NCBI GenBank assembly: GCA_002633005.1
Contig: NMRA01000038.1
Span: 643,329 to 707,328, forward strand
Length of the DNA stretch: 64,000 nt
Source: Phoronis australis
Lineage: Eukaryota > Phoronida > Phoronidae
Direction of reading: 5' to 3'
Made by a program: the position numbers and the translations under genes
In this document: positions 13,901 to 25,800 of the stretch, piece by piece
Layout: the number at the start of each line of letters is the position of its first letter
Numbering within the stretch: position 1 is the stretch's first letter
The notes under the pieces: model-generated
Told to the model about the DNA's origin: nothing
Database searches by the model: none
The model's input: the letters and a program-made list of their open reading frames with translations, nothing else

Positions 13901-14363
13901 AGATTGCCGGTAATTTTCTATTGTCTCTGTTATGTTTCAGTGGGGCAAGCCATATTTCATTAGAGAGTACACCTCTAAAGAAGCCACCTATCAGGAGTTA
14001 AAGGTTGGTTTGTTTGTATTTATGAATTGTTCTTCATTAACATGCCAGCTTTCATGGAAGATATTGAGAATCGTTTTGATGCCTGTTATTCATCGGAGAA
14101 AACTGGTTCTCAAAATTGGCACGTAGCATCTATACCTCAGTGCATACCAGGGGAGACCATTATTTCATTTGCACCACGTAGTGAAGTTTAGATCCTCATT
14201 TAGTTAAGTGCTCTTGGTTCGTTTCATCGGTGCCATCATCAACTCGTTTCAGGTACCGAGGCATATGTTCACAAATCCGAACGACATCTCACAGCATTTG
14301 AAACCTAAGAAAGAAGTCCGAGAAAAGTTAGTCTTTCCCACAGTTCAACACCAAGATAGGTAG
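7953..14363 (+). CDS. TIPRL: TIP41-like protein (TIPRL orthologue), seven coding exons, 271 aa
   Basis: TIPRL/Tip41 proteins bind the catalytic subunits of PP2A, PP4 and PP6 and restrain their assembly; in yeast Tip41 acts in TOR signalling. The exons, all with GT-AG borders and compatible phases, are 7953-8074, 8966-9145, 9818-9929, 10498-10629, 11603-11698 (or its copy 12928-13023), 13941-14003 and 14253-14363. The product is 271 aa, against 272 in human. Family blocks are clear: [71 protein letters not shown] and [20 protein letters not shown], then NDTRLYHE. The ATG at 7953 follows TTGTAGGC, so an upstream noncoding exon is possible. Intron 1 carries a tRNA-derived SINE and intron 2 a MITE. 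Confidence 0.95.
8621..8860 (+). mobile_element. tRNA-derived SINE in TIPRL intron 1
   Basis: A pol III-type A box (TAGTCTATTGAG, 8633-8644) lies 33 bases before a B box (GGTTCAAGTCC, 8677-8687), followed by CCGCTGGGGCAC, a tRNA-like 3' acceptor. The matching 5' acceptor strand pairs poorly, so this is not a working tRNA gene. The body continues with ACCTTCGGCCAGGTCTCTAG and a segment AAGTGAAAAAATAGTTC that recurs at 24922-24940 and 25791-25809, as expected of a dispersed SINE body. Confidence 0.6.
9416..9648 (+). mobile_element. CAGGGCTTGGAA-type MITE, copy 1
   Basis: 233 bp in TIPRL intron 2. It starts CAGGGCTTGAAATTTTCCTC and ends CATTCCAAGCCCTG, with T-rich interior (TTTCCTCTT, TTGTCATTGGTC). 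It is flanked on both sides by TGAGAT, a 6-bp target-site duplication. Related copies are at 15032 and 19454. Confidence 0.8.
10258..10311. repeat. Three short direct repeats AGTAAGGTACTACA
   Basis: AGTAAGGTACTACA occurs three times with 4-7 bp spacers in TIPRL intron 3. Confidence 0.7.
11122..12117 (+). repeat. First copy of the ~1-kb segment carrying TIPRL exon 5
   Basis: This segment is nearly identical to 12440-13440. It starts at GGGGAATGTTTTAGCG, includes exon 5 (11603-11698, 32 codons, phase 0) with its flanking introns, and carries a hAT-like MITE (11916-12068) at the same relative place. After 12117 it runs into an unrelated 320-bp tail that ends at the N at 12439. The two exon copies encode the same peptide. 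Confidence 0.85.
11916..12068 (+). mobile_element. CAGGGGCRGATCCAGG-type MITE (hAT-like), allele copy
   Basis: Starts CAGGGGCAGATCCAGG and ends CCTGGATCTGCCT, with a purine-rich interior (AAAGAGGGGGTCC) and its pyrimidine complement GGACCCCCTT. The 8-mer after the element is ATGGTACT and the one before it is ATCGTACT, one mismatch. Confidence 0.75.
12118..12438. other. Orphan contig tail before the gap
   Basis: This stretch is absent from the second copy of the duplicated segment. It holds repeated TTTCCGC words and a short open frame beginning [16 protein letters not shown]. It may be an allele-specific insertion or misjoined sequence. I recognise no family. Confidence 0.5.
12439..12439. 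other. Single-N contig join
   Basis: One N separates the two copies of the TIPRL exon 5 segment. The right-hand copy restarts immediately after it, which is the usual sign of two unmerged haplotype contigs. Confidence 0.85.
12440..13440 (+). repeat. Second copy of the TIPRL exon 5 segment
   Basis: It repeats 11122-12117 with scattered substitutions and small indels, including exon 5 at 12928-13023 (donor GTATGC rather than GTGTGC). It runs on into the rest of the gene, so this copy is colinear with exon 6. Using both copies would keep the frame but duplicate 32 residues in the middle of a conserved domain, unlike any TIPRL I know. Confidence 0.85.
13241..13392 (+). mobile_element. CAGGGGCGGATCCAGG-type MITE with exact 8-bp target duplication
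   Basis: Starts CAGGGGCGGATCC and ends near GAATCTACCT; ATGGTACT flanks it exactly at 13233-13240 and 13393-13400. An 8-bp duplication and CAGGG terminus fit the hAT superfamily. It is the same insertion as 11916-12068. Confidence 0.8.
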
Positions 14364-15031
14364 TCTGAGCACAGGGTTGTCATCACCACTTGACATATGA
14401 TATTTGTAATCTGTCGGTACTTATTAGTATTTGTAATGTAAGTACAGTATAAGCCAAAAGTGTTCATACAAAATGGCCTGGACTTCCCCGTCGTGACAAG
14501 TGGGCAGAATTGGAATTTATTGTCATGGTAGTCTTCTCTCATGACCGAAAATGAAGGAGATTCAACAGGAAAGTTAATAAGGAGGCAAAGTTATTCTGCT
14601 AATAGAATTTTGCTGCCCTAATAGTTGTTGCCAGTAATTTTTGCTGTTAATAGAATTAGTCGTCGTGGCGAGAAAACGGTGTTTTGTCTGATTATTTTTG
14701 TCTTGTGCTGTATTTTTGTGTTATGTTGATAAAAGCTGCTCCTGTCTGATTAACATCTGTCAAAAATGTATTTTATTGAGACCACTTACTGTGAAATCTC
14801 GCCAGTTTTGGAACTGGCATTCCTAGATACAAGAACATCTACCAAAAAAGCAAGAGAGAGTACAAAATTCTTTTTGTGAGAAATCGTGAAGCACGTGACT
14901 ACAGAACGCAGACTAAGTTCATCTGTTTGGCTTGAACTTGCCTGTCATTTTTTCACCAGTCATTCCAATGGACCAGCTAATGCGTTATCCAGCTTTCGCT
15001 GTTAAAACCAGCCTATTTGGCCAGGCATATT

Positions 15032-15273
15032 CAGGGCTTGGAATTTTGCTCTTTTCAGAGGATTTCATCTTTTGGTTTGGATTTCTTCATTATTTGATTC
15101 CCAGTTTTCTCTTTTTTCATCTCTTTTTTTATCATTATTTTGACTTTATTTTTGCTAAAAACGTTTATTTCAATAATAAATTTTACAACACAAAAAATAG
15201 TTCTACTACACAAGCCTGTTTGTTGAATGATACATCACCTGGAAAATTTTGTCATTGGTCATTCCAAGCCCTG
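15032..15273 (+). mobile_element. CAGGGCTTGGAA-type MITE, copy 2
   Basis: 242 bp from CAGGGCTTGGAATTTTGCTC to CATTCCAAGCCCTG. The flanks CATATT and CCTATT are a near-match for a 6-bp target duplication. Confidence 0.8.
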
Positions 15274-17276
15274 CCTATTGCTTTTGGCACAAAACATCTT
15301 CCTGCACTGAGCTTACTTATTGAGTATGTGTAGAAGCAAATACAACTGCCATATTGTTCCCAAGCGACTCAGCTCTACCTGGGGAAGAATACTCTGTGAC
15401 CAGTTTTACCATGATAAGTATTTCATATAAGGATATAAGGTTTAACTTAAAATAGTCAGAGATGAAATTTTGACATCTGGGGCTAGATCAGTGATCAGAG
15501 TTTGGATGTATGTTTGCTACTGGCAATTAGCGTCTAAAAGAAAAAAGATGTGTACAGAAACTTTCTTTTCGTTAAATTTTGGTGGTGCCAATTTCAGATT
15601 TTTTTAATTATGTGCTTATGGGCATCTCTCCCAATAATTTAATCTGCAGTAATTATAACTTTGTTTAAAATTGTCGCTGTATTACATGGAATGGACCAAA
15701 TTAAACGAGTAAACCAATACATAATGTTCTAATCTACTTGCTCAATTTGTGCTGGTAAACAGTGATTATTTTTACCACTAGACTGATCTTTCCTGCTGAT
15801 TTGGATTTAATCCAGGAAAATGTAAGTTAGATCATGTGAACATTTACTCAGAGTTAGTGTTTTTTGACAGAAGTCTTTTTCAGATGAATGTGTCACTTTT
15901 CAACGTTTTATACTCTATCATAACAAAACAAGGTTACTTTAGTGAGACTGTCAAAGTTTCCAAACAAGGTAGAGGCTGAAACAGGTTATTGTTTTTTCCT
16001 GTTTATGCTGATGTGATTTCCGTGTTTATTGTAGCAGGTAAATTGATTTTTGTATAAATTATGATGTTAGGATTGTTTAAAGTTTGTGAAATGTGATTTC
16101 TTATGTTCTATGTAATGATGACTTCTTGCTCAACTTTTTTTGGGTGAGATGACATTTAACATTTGACAGCTTATTCACAGTTTTAGTATTTTTGAATTGA
16201 GAAAATATACAGAGCCTGTTAAAAGTTACCAAAAGCAACCCTCACATGTCATATGGTTCGCTAGTGCTCAGTTTTTCATTCATCATCAGTAAATCTTGTA
16301 GGTTGTCGAGCTATATAAAGTACTGTGCACACTTAAAGTAATTGCAAGTGCATACCTTAAGTAATCGCACGAAATGACATGGAATTTTCCGTCGTGATGG
16401 CCGAGTGCTGGTGGAACTCCTCTCAATTCGACGGGGGGTTGCAAGTGGAATTCATTGTTGTGTTGGGTCATTGAAGAATAATGTCCCATTATTTATGCCT
16501 TGTTTTGTATATTTTGTCATTATCATCTTACTATTCCGAACCACGTGAACTGTTTAGACTAGCAAGTTTACACCGTCAGTGGTTAGACTGCTTCACCAAC
16601 CAGTTGTCTTGAAAGAAAGAAATACTGGCTGGTGTACACTTAGATGTACATGTTCAGCAAGCAGGTGTATAAGCACATGACCTGCCATTGTGTAACAGAC
16701 TGAGGCGGATCCAGGGGTTTGAGTTTAGGGAGCCTGAAGACACATTCCTAGTATGTACATAGAGTAAATATGCTTTAAAGACGTGTTCATCAGTGAAGTG
16801 TGTGAGTGTGTGTACCCATCAAAAGACAGCATCGGAATGAGCAAATTTCGAATTATTGAATGCTGTAGAATAGGCTTTTACTGTGGGTAATGATTGTCCT
16901 ACACCAAAAAAGTTAAGCATGTGCAAGAATGAGCCTCTACTCGAAAAATCTGCCACCTGAGACTTCACATGTAGCTGAAAATGGTAACTTGAAAACACCA
17001 AAGATTTGTTTATGTATGCAAAACATGAAAGTATTTTGCATCAGAAAACTACTTAATTACCTACCACTCAAAAACTTTGTTGTGGCCTCTTTTACAAAAA
17101 TTGAGAGAACTTTAAGAGGTCCATGGCCATTGTAGTCCCCTATTAACCATCACTTTGTATAGTATTAAAGAGTGCTAGTGTACAGTTATAGCCTCAGAGT
17201 AATTTGTCTCATGTTTTCCAGTAGAAGCCATTTTAAAAATGTGAATGAGCTATGAGAGTATGCATCATCCTTGTAT

Positions 17277-17490
17277 GTGTCTGTACATGGTAAACATGTG
17301 ACTCCAATGTGCAACAGATGTGTCTGTACATGTAAACATGTGACTCCAATGTGCAACAGATGTGTCTGTACATGGTAAACATGTGACTCCAATGTGCAAC
17401 AGATGTGTCTGTACATGGTAAACATGTGACTCCAATGTGCAACAGATGTGTCTGTACATGGTAAACATGTGACTCCTATGTGTAACAGAT
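17277..17490. repeat. 43-bp minisatellite, five copies
   Basis: The unit starts GTGTCTGTACATGGTAAACA and includes ATGTGCAACAGAT. The copies are nearly identical; one lacks a G in CATGG and the last is diverged. Overlapping minus-strand ORFs here (HWSHMFTMYRH-like repeats) are products of the repeat, not genes. Confidence 0.9.
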
Positions 17491-17890
17491 TTGAAGTAAA
17501 CATCAAAATGCTTGTAGCATTGAAAGTTGACCAGTCAAGGAAAAACATTGAAACTATGTTAGTTTCTTTGCAATTAAAGGTCGCAAGTTCAGCTCTAGCG
17601 AGGAAAACTCACGAAAGTTACATTAGTTTCTTCACTGTTGTTAGTGGGATTCTGGAGTTTATCATTTCACTTTATAAAACTCCTTTGGTTGAAAGAGGTG
17701 ACATTGTTTAGTTGTTACTTGTTCCTGTGTAGATATGCTTGACCTAGTTTTACTCAGTACATGAAATGCTGGTAGTAAATTGGTGCTGTTTTTGTTTTTA
17801 CACCATCATTTGGTTTGTTGATGGTCTTGGATCGTGGTATATGCGCCTTTAAATAATTTTGTCTAACTGAATCTTTTGTGTACAAACCAA

Positions 17891-17896
17891 AATAAA
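17891..17896 (+). promoter_or_regulatory. Candidate polyadenylation signal AATAAA
   Basis: A canonical hexamer downstream of TIPRL, before the convergent minus-strand gene at 19.85 kb. Its link to TIPRL is inferred. Confidence 0.4.
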
Positions 17897-18020
17897 TGCT
17901 GTGAAAATATGACTGTGCTTGTTTTTCAAGGATTTTGTTCTTCTGGGTTGTACTAAATGTTGTTTGTAATGTGGCTGTCGAGACTTATCATCTGAAGCGG
18001 GGCTGTGGCGTGGTATGTAT

Positions 18021-18179
18021 CAGTGGCGAATTTAGAGGGGGGCCAAGGGGGCCATGTCCCCCCTAAAATTCTCCCTGATTCCATTTGGCAGTTTGGGGGT
18101 GTGAATGTATGACAGGCAAAATCCTGGCCAATACTCTGCCCTGGCCCATCCCCCAATCAAAATCCTAGATCTGCCACTG
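18021..18179 (+). mobile_element. CAGTGGCGGATTT-type MITE
   Basis: Starts CAGTGGCGAATTTAGAGG and ends GATCTGCCACTG, an inverted complement. The interior TTCCATTTGGCAGT...GGGGGTGTGAATGT is shared with 24622-24779, 25492-25649 and, reversed, 27538-27699. Confidence 0.75.
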
Positions 18180-18468
18180 CATATGCAGTGAATGTCTAAC
18201 AAGGAGCAAGACATGTTACCTATTTTCAGCTTGGAGGTGGTTACTAGTCCTAATAGTGGCTTAGAATTTTTCGGACGGTTGTAAATCACATGTGTTGTTA
18301 ACACACAATAGGTCTTCTGAAATTGACCTGCAAGGTCACTGAAATTTTTTTTGTGATCCCTGCTCTTAGTCAGTTGACCTCAGTAAGTAAACACAGCTTA
18401 ACAAAGGGTTTATGGCCCGACTCTGAAGATAATTGTTTTATTACCCTTATGAGTTTTAAATAGACAAG

Positions 18469-18564
18469 CCCAGAATGCCTGTACTTATTTTCTGCATTCT
18501 CTCCCAACAAAAGATGATCTTTTGTAGGGAGACAAATGCAGAAAATAAGTACAGGGATTCTGGG
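18469..18564. other. 96-nt near-perfect hairpin
   Basis: The arm CCCAGAATGCCTGTACTTAT continues through TTTCTGCATT. It is mirrored by AATGCAGAAAATAAGTACAG and GGATTCTGGG, with the inner stem continuing through ACAAAAGATGATCTTTTGT. Only a few mismatches or bulges occur. It could be a minimal MITE or a pre-miRNA-like foldback; nothing in the sequence separates the two. Confidence 0.7.
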
Positions 18565-19453
18565 CGGTATGTGTTGTTAATCAGGTCATGAACAATGGGC
18601 AGAAACCAAAATAGGTATTATTACAAACGTTCTAAAAACAAACTTTTCCATTATGTTCATGAATATTTATGCAAACATGGAAGCAAAACGTTTTTTTTTC
18701 TGAATCGAAGTGTTCAAATTCTAGAAGGGCCAGACAGCCGTATGATTTTCTAATGATTCCTGTACTATTACAAATAACACCATACACGTGTTATCATAAA
18801 ATAGTTTATTATACCTGTTCACAACCATATTTATCACTCATAAACTACAAATATTTTGCAATTGTATATACATGTAGAATGGACAAAATACTCTAAAAAG
18901 TGGAAGAACAGTAACTTTGTCAGTGAATTTTAACAGAATATAACTCCATGGATTTGGCATCGAAACAAAAATTTTAAGTATATTTCAAAAACAATAATCA
19001 AAAAAACTATAACTTCACACTAAGTCTTTAGTAATAAATATATACAATGGTAGGAAATATGCCTTGGAATCACATACATGACTTATTTTTGTTTTGTTTT
19101 GGTAGAATGGGAGATTAGCATATTCCATTACAATCTATTTTACCTTTCAACTGCTCCTGCGATAAATGAACTTTTTGGGAAAATAAATTAATGAAATGGT
19201 GATAAAATGATGTTACATTCATACATCCTCCAGCAGCAACTTCTGGAGTGTAAGATTGCAAATAGGTGTTTTAGTTGAACTAAATTGTACATTAGCAAAA
19301 ACTACAATTTCACTGAGACTATTATTTCATGACACCTGACAGTGTGACACCATTTCCAAATATGGGGAATTTGAAATAAATTATGACAGGAAACCCGAGC
19401 TGTTCATTTCTCCTAGCAATTTTGAAAACCATTAAATTAAATTTTCTATTTAT
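18565..19453. other. Intergenic interval between convergent genes
   Basis: AT-rich, without recognisable exon or element. It lies between the TIPRL 3' region (+) and the 3' end of the minus-strand gene at 19849. Confidence 0.5.
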
Positions 19454-19694
19454 CAGGGCTTAGAAATTTCCTCTTTTAAGAGGATTTCCTCTTTGGTTTT
19501 GATTTCCTCTATTTCCAGTTTCCTATTTTTTCGTCCATTTTATCATTATTTTGACTTAATTCATAGTAAATGTTCATTTCAGTTAAATTTTACAACACAA
19601 AAAACATTTCAATCACGCAAGCATAATCATTTCTGGAACGATAAGTCACCTGGAAATTTTTCCTCATTTTTGTCATTGATCATTCCAAGCCCTG
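19454..19694 (+). mobile_element. CAGGGCTTGGAA-type MITE, copy 3
   Basis: 241 bp from CAGGGCTTAGAAATTTCCTC to CATTCCAAGCCCTG, flanked exactly by ATTTAT on both sides, a 6-bp target duplication as in copy 1. Confidence 0.85.
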
Positions 19695-19848
19695 ATTTAT
19701 ACAACATGCAAAAAAGAATTCATAATATTACCTACAATCAGTATAATGCTACAAGACTAGCAGATAACAGATTTGAGCAAAGCAAGCAAGTTGCAAGGTT
19801 AAGAAACAAAGAAGTGAATACAGAAAATGGAAATGAGTTTTGAGACAT

Positions 19849-22800
19849 TTATTTGCGTAACCAAGGTAGTTTCACAATCTTAGCAGAGTTTGGCCATTCG
19901 TATCGTGTTTGGTATTCTGTGAATCCTGGTTCATACTGGACTTTGAGTAAAGGTCTTCCATGTCCTGCCGTAAAATCTGGTGTGGGGTTGACAGTAAATG
20001 GGCTAACCTGGACATCAGTGGGGGGTTTCTTATACCTGGTCATGTATTCCGTGCGACCTGGAAAGGTCATGTTAATGCCACACTGTTCCTGAATACTCTT
20101 CTGCATTGGTCCATTGTCTTGGAAGATGGTGGTGTTCCAGGGGTGAAGCCGTTTCATGATACCGCCAGTTTGAACTGCAAAAGAGAGAATCAATAACATT
20201 CACATTGATGCGTTAAAAAAGTTTTTTTTTAGTTTGTGACAATGTTGAGCAGGTACAAATTCACTTACTAATGAACTTTTTGTTGTTGATGGTTCAGACA
20301 TTTCCACCCTCATCTAAGGGCAACGAGTTTGTAGTAAGTGAATTTCCACACGCTCATTCACACTTATGTTTAAATTAGTTTCATACAACCCTTAAACAAA
20401 CTTGCCCCTTTCAAAGATCCTAATTACTGCTATTAAACTAATACTGCTTACTGTTATAAAACTAACACATGTATCTCAACTTGTTCCTCAGTACGTGTTT
20501 CTGTGCTTGAGGAAAGCTGGCAGTTCCTTGTTTGAGACCATGCTTAGCCCAAACACCATGTGGTAAGCAACTTATAGAACCTGGTCTTAAAGCAATGACA
20601 AAACTGCCCGGTCCTTCCAAGTCCATAAATCACCTGTTATTTGATTAATCAACAATTTGAGAACAGCTTCATAATGGTAAGTGGTTTAAACAAAAAGTTA
20701 TTTTTTGTTCACAAAAGTTGGATTTATAGCCACTTAAATCATGATCTATTTTTTAAATTTTGCGACTACTTTTAACAGAACATTTAAAAAGGTGACGCTC
20801 CACATAATTAGATGCGTGCCCTATATTCAAGTGCAAGTTCTCCAAACTGAATATGGCAGTATTCAAAACACCTGATGTGCATTTCAAAGAGGCAGGAATG
20901 TCATGACACTATAAGAACACTCCAAACTTGAATACATTCTTGCCTCTAGGAAACTAACTTGATTCACAGTGCAAAAGAAAACTCGGGGTGTTGAAAAGTG
21001 TCATTTTTAGCAGCAAAACGCCTACGCTAGAAGTCAATTAAGCCCTATATTCAAGTGCAAGTTCTCCAAACTGAATATGGCAGTATTCAAAACACCTACG
21101 CTAGAAGTCAATTAAGCCCTATATTCAAGTGCAAGTTTTCCAAACTGAATATGGCAGTATTCAAATCTGAGTGCATTTTTGCAACAATGGTGCAGTTTCA
21201 TTTGGGATTTGTTGCAAAGTTCAGAGAACACCCTCGAGTTGATTATGTGACAGCTTGTTGCTCTTAAACAGCTTCAGAAGTTTGTTACTTTTCTCACAAA
21301 ATTTTTCATTTAGATTATTCACAAAAATGAACTTCAGAGAAAACAATTCCATAGAGTCTCTACCTTACTGCAATAAACGATGTAAATTTTGCTCACACCA
21401 ATAAGGAGACTCAGTGCAGCTTGAGAAAATATTTGATGTTAGTGAAATTAAACAATTTCCCATTAAGGTAAGCTGGACAGCTAAACTTACCCGTGGGATC
21501 AAATGAGGTGGGAAGTGATTGGCCGAGTCTCTGTTTCAAAGTAGCTTGAGCTGCTGGTAGATTTTGGCCTGAAAGTAAAAAATATTTTAATTAACATAGT
21601 GGAAACAACAGCATAATGAATGTTCATGGAAAAAAAAAATTTCAAACTTTCCCGAAGAAAATTTGTCAACATGTTTTTTACCATTTGTTACATAATATTT
21701 CATAACATTGTGCTTTGTCAAAATATTTCATGTTGACCAAATATACTTGATCAATAAATAAATCAATGAATTATTGATTGATTGTGATCATGGAAATACT
21801 TAATATACATGCAGATAGTTAAATTGAAATGTATATTTGACAAAGAATGTTTGTAACTGCCTATGTTCTATACTGTTGCATGCATACCATACTTTCTTTG
21901 CCAATGGTCAAATGGTTATTTCATGCAAAACAAATTACAGAAAAAATTCTCCAAAATAATACATTTCAGGAATCCTACATTTGCTAAGCACTTTCAATCG
22001 CAAAACAAATACTCATACACATGAATGTTAATCTTAATCAACTCAATTGTGAATTCAACTTTATCAGTGGAAATCGGTGAAGACATAATTGTAATATTAG
22101 CCCAAAACACTGACAATTAGTGACTTAATGCTTTTGAAAACATCACATGTGCTGTGCGTGAACTTTGAATCTTGCTTAATCTCAAGATTGTGTATGTGTG
22201 AACTTGGAACACACGTGGAAACTTGACAAGTCCACTCGACTAATCACAGTCGCATTGACAAACATTTGCACTGCACTAAATCAAATTACATGTGAATAAA
22301 ATAAAGTGAATTTTAAACATTTTTTCAACTATTGGCGATCTCATTCACCAAAATACTCGATTTAACAATTCAAAACTACATCTGAATATTTGGCACAAGT
22401 TAAAATAAAGAAGAAAATGGACAATCATGTGGCCAATTAATAACTACAAAAATTCTTTACACTGAACAAAAAATTTCATCTGATTACCCAATGAATATTC
22501 AATTCCAAGTTCACGCATATGCAATCTTGAGATTAAGCAGGAATCCAAGTTCACGCACAGCATATGCAAGCAAATACAGATAAGGTTTTCATCTAAAAGA
22601 TGAGACATAACTTGATCTATATATGAAGACAATAATTCTATCAAACCAATAAATTATCAAAGTTGCTATCTGTTGACACAGATAAGATTGTTAATTGTAT
22701 TAATTTTAACAATATCCTATGGACTTAGGTGGTTAACAAATCACACACTAAACATATAGATTTCGTTTTAGTAAATCAATGATTCTCCACTGCTTAAGTA

Positions 22801-25800
22801 CAACATGACTTAGAGCTGTATACTATTGATTAGGGATAACCAAAACATTTGGTAGTCAATGGTTTGTAACCAACAAAGCAATGAGTTCAGCTATGACCAC
22901 AACTCCTTTCTGTACGCCTGGAAGCAGGTGAAAGACATGTACTAATTTACAACACAGTTGGTAAAAGACAGTCTTGAAAGGGGAGTGGTTTCCATTAATT
23001 TATGCTTTTGCCCACGACACGGCTCTGCCTTCCATCATATTAATAAATTACTGAAATGATGTCGACAATTCAGATTGATTACCAATTAACATTTACCAAT
23101 GAAAGGTGTTAACTTTTCAGAAAATGTATTTTCTAGATTTTCAAGATTCATCACAATGACCTACTGAGCTTCTCGTCATTTTTAAAATTAGATAGTTGCC
23201 TAAAATATTTTACTGGCACCCTCTCTGGAAGATGTTTATCTATGTATGTTGATTCACTTGAACTGGTCACTCTACATTTACTCAAAGCAGGACATACAAT
23301 TAGTCAAATTTCTAGCCAAGTTTTGAATACAGAGACTGAATGTTAAATTAGTAAAATCAGTATTATCTGAAAAAAGGTTTTATTTGGTGCACAAATGTAT
23401 ACAACCTGACTATCCATTCACAAACCTCTGTCTGTAGAGTAAGATGCTGAGAAATCACCGGGCATTCGGCTGCCAGGCTTTTTCATGGCAGAGTTGAAAT
23501 AGTTTTGAAACGGTTCCCTTGAGCCCCGTGTAAGGTTGTTTCGATACCCCGTAAACCTGTCCGTCACACCAATGTAGTCACAGAACAGATCAATTCTATT
23601 CTGCGCATCTTTAGCGTATGGATCAAGTCTCTGAAAACGCAAATTAAAATCATGAACTTGCACAGCACTACACCAGTAGTACAACAAACGATCACCAGCC
23701 AACAATAACTCAAATATAACAGTGGCTGAAGGTTATACATTCATTCTGTTGAATATGACTCAGATCCATTTTCTTGAAGCATATGATTATTGATAAAAGT
23801 TTACACGTAAAAATTGCACTGTATGACTTTATGATGAATAAACTAAATGAATCCATGCTTTTGAAAAAATGAAGGTTGTCATGGTAATTACGCTATTCTG
23901 AAGGTGGTGTGAGAATGTAATGTAATTTCAAGGGATCCAACATTGTTGTAAATTCCCAAAACATTGTCTTATATCAGAGTAAATGGAGTTTGAGGGTATA
24001 CAAATCCTCAATGATCCTGTCCGTGACAGGTATCACAGGTATTACAGGTATTACAGGTATTACAGGTATTACAGGTATATCACAGTAAATGGTGCAAACG
24101 GTGTGAACATGATGGAAGCTCCCATTTGGTTCACTGACATCTTTTATGGAAAACTAGAAAATAATATTTCACTGGTGTACCATATACATGTATTAAATTG
24201 CGGAAATTTTACCATTTTCAATACTTCAATATAATGTTTTGATAACACAATGATTAAAAAAAAACATTCTCCACAAGAAGGTGACCTTACCGCCCGAGCA
24301 TCTTTCAACGTCTCTCTTGCCCAGTGGTGTTTCTCTCTCGCCTCGTTTTCTTGCATAGTTGACAGTTGTTCACCTCTCATATTGTTCTTGTAATCAAACA
24401 GAGTCTGCTGGACTGAGGTCAGGGCACCTGCAGCTCCTACATACATGAAAGGTACTGTTAATGTTTAATGTCACCTCAATGAAAATTCTCGCCAAAAAGT
24501 AACAAATGATCAAAGCTGTTTGGAACCTGCTTTCTATCAAAGATACATGTGATATCTATCACAAAATCAATCACAACTTGCTCTTTAGTTAGATTAGAAG
24601 TAGCTTCTGAAGGAACTGACCCAGTGGTGGATTTAAGGGAGGGCCAAGGGGACCATGGCTTCTCCTGAAACTCTCCCAGATTCCATTTGGCAGTACGGGG
24701 GTGTGAATGTCTGACGGGCAAAATCCTGGGTAGTACACTGCCCTGGCCCCCCCTAACTCAATATCCTGTTTCCACCCCTATGACTGTTCAACATTGCATG
24801 CATTGACCAGGCTCATCAAACTGACTTGTTCCGGATTGTCGTTTTATATGCCAAGCCGTGACGCCTGGACTTCAGCAATGACTACCAGTTCTCTCTGAGC
24901 CCATAAATCATTTTCCATCTAAGTGAAAAAATAGTTCAGGCGAGATCATGTCTTTTATAATACATCACTTAANGAACATGATGGAAGCTCCCATTTGGTT
25001 CACTGATATCTTTTATGGAAAACTAGAAAATAATATTTCACTGGTGTACCATATACATGTATTAAATTGCGGAAATTTTACCATTTTCAATACTTCAATA
25101 TAATGTTTTGATAATACAATGATTCAAAAAAAAACATTCTCCACAAGAAGGCGACCTTACCGCCCGAGCATCTTTCAACGTCTCTCTTGCCCAGTGGTGT
25201 TTCTCTCTCGCCTCATTTTCTTGCATAGTTGACAGTTGTTCACCTCTCATATTGTTCTTGTAATCAAACAGAGTCTGCTGGACTGAGGTCAGGGCACCTG
25301 CAGCTCCTACATACATGAAAGGTACCGTTAATGTTTAATGTCACCTCAATGAAAATTTTCGCCAAAAAGTAACAAATGATCAAAGCTGTTTGGAACCTGC
25401 TTTCTATCAAAGATACATGTGATATCTATCACAAAATCAATCACAACTTGCTCCTTAGTTAGATTAGAAGTGGCTTCTGAAGGAACTGACCCAGTGGCGG
25501 ATTTAAGGGAGGGCCAAGGGGACCATGGCTTCTCCTGAAACTCTCCCAGATTCCATTTGGCAGTACGGGGGTGTGAATGTCTGACAGGCAAAATCCTGGG
25601 TAGTACACTGCCCTGGCCCCCCCTAACTCAATATCCTGTTTCCACCCCTATGACTGTTCAACATTGCATGCATTGACCAGGCTCATCAAACTGACTTGTT
25701 CCGGATTGTCGTTTTATATGCCAAGCCGTGACGCCTGGACTTCAGCAATGACTACCAGTTCTCTCTGAGCCCATAAATCATTTTCCATCTAAGTGAAAAA

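Larger units (their letters stand above)
14364..17910 (+). other. Probable long 3' UTR of TIPRL
   Basis: After the TIPRL stop no further exon is evident. The first well-placed AATAAA in a plausible context is at 17891-17896, followed by a GT-rich stretch. The interval contains a MITE (15032-15273) and a minisatellite (17277-17490). Earlier polyadenylation is possible, so the UTR assignment is inference. Confidence 0.4.

Noticed and set aside
17186-17548. Coding repeats (HWSHMFTMYRH-type) on the minus strand
   Set aside because: Open in several frames because of the 43-bp minisatellite; no homology or start context.
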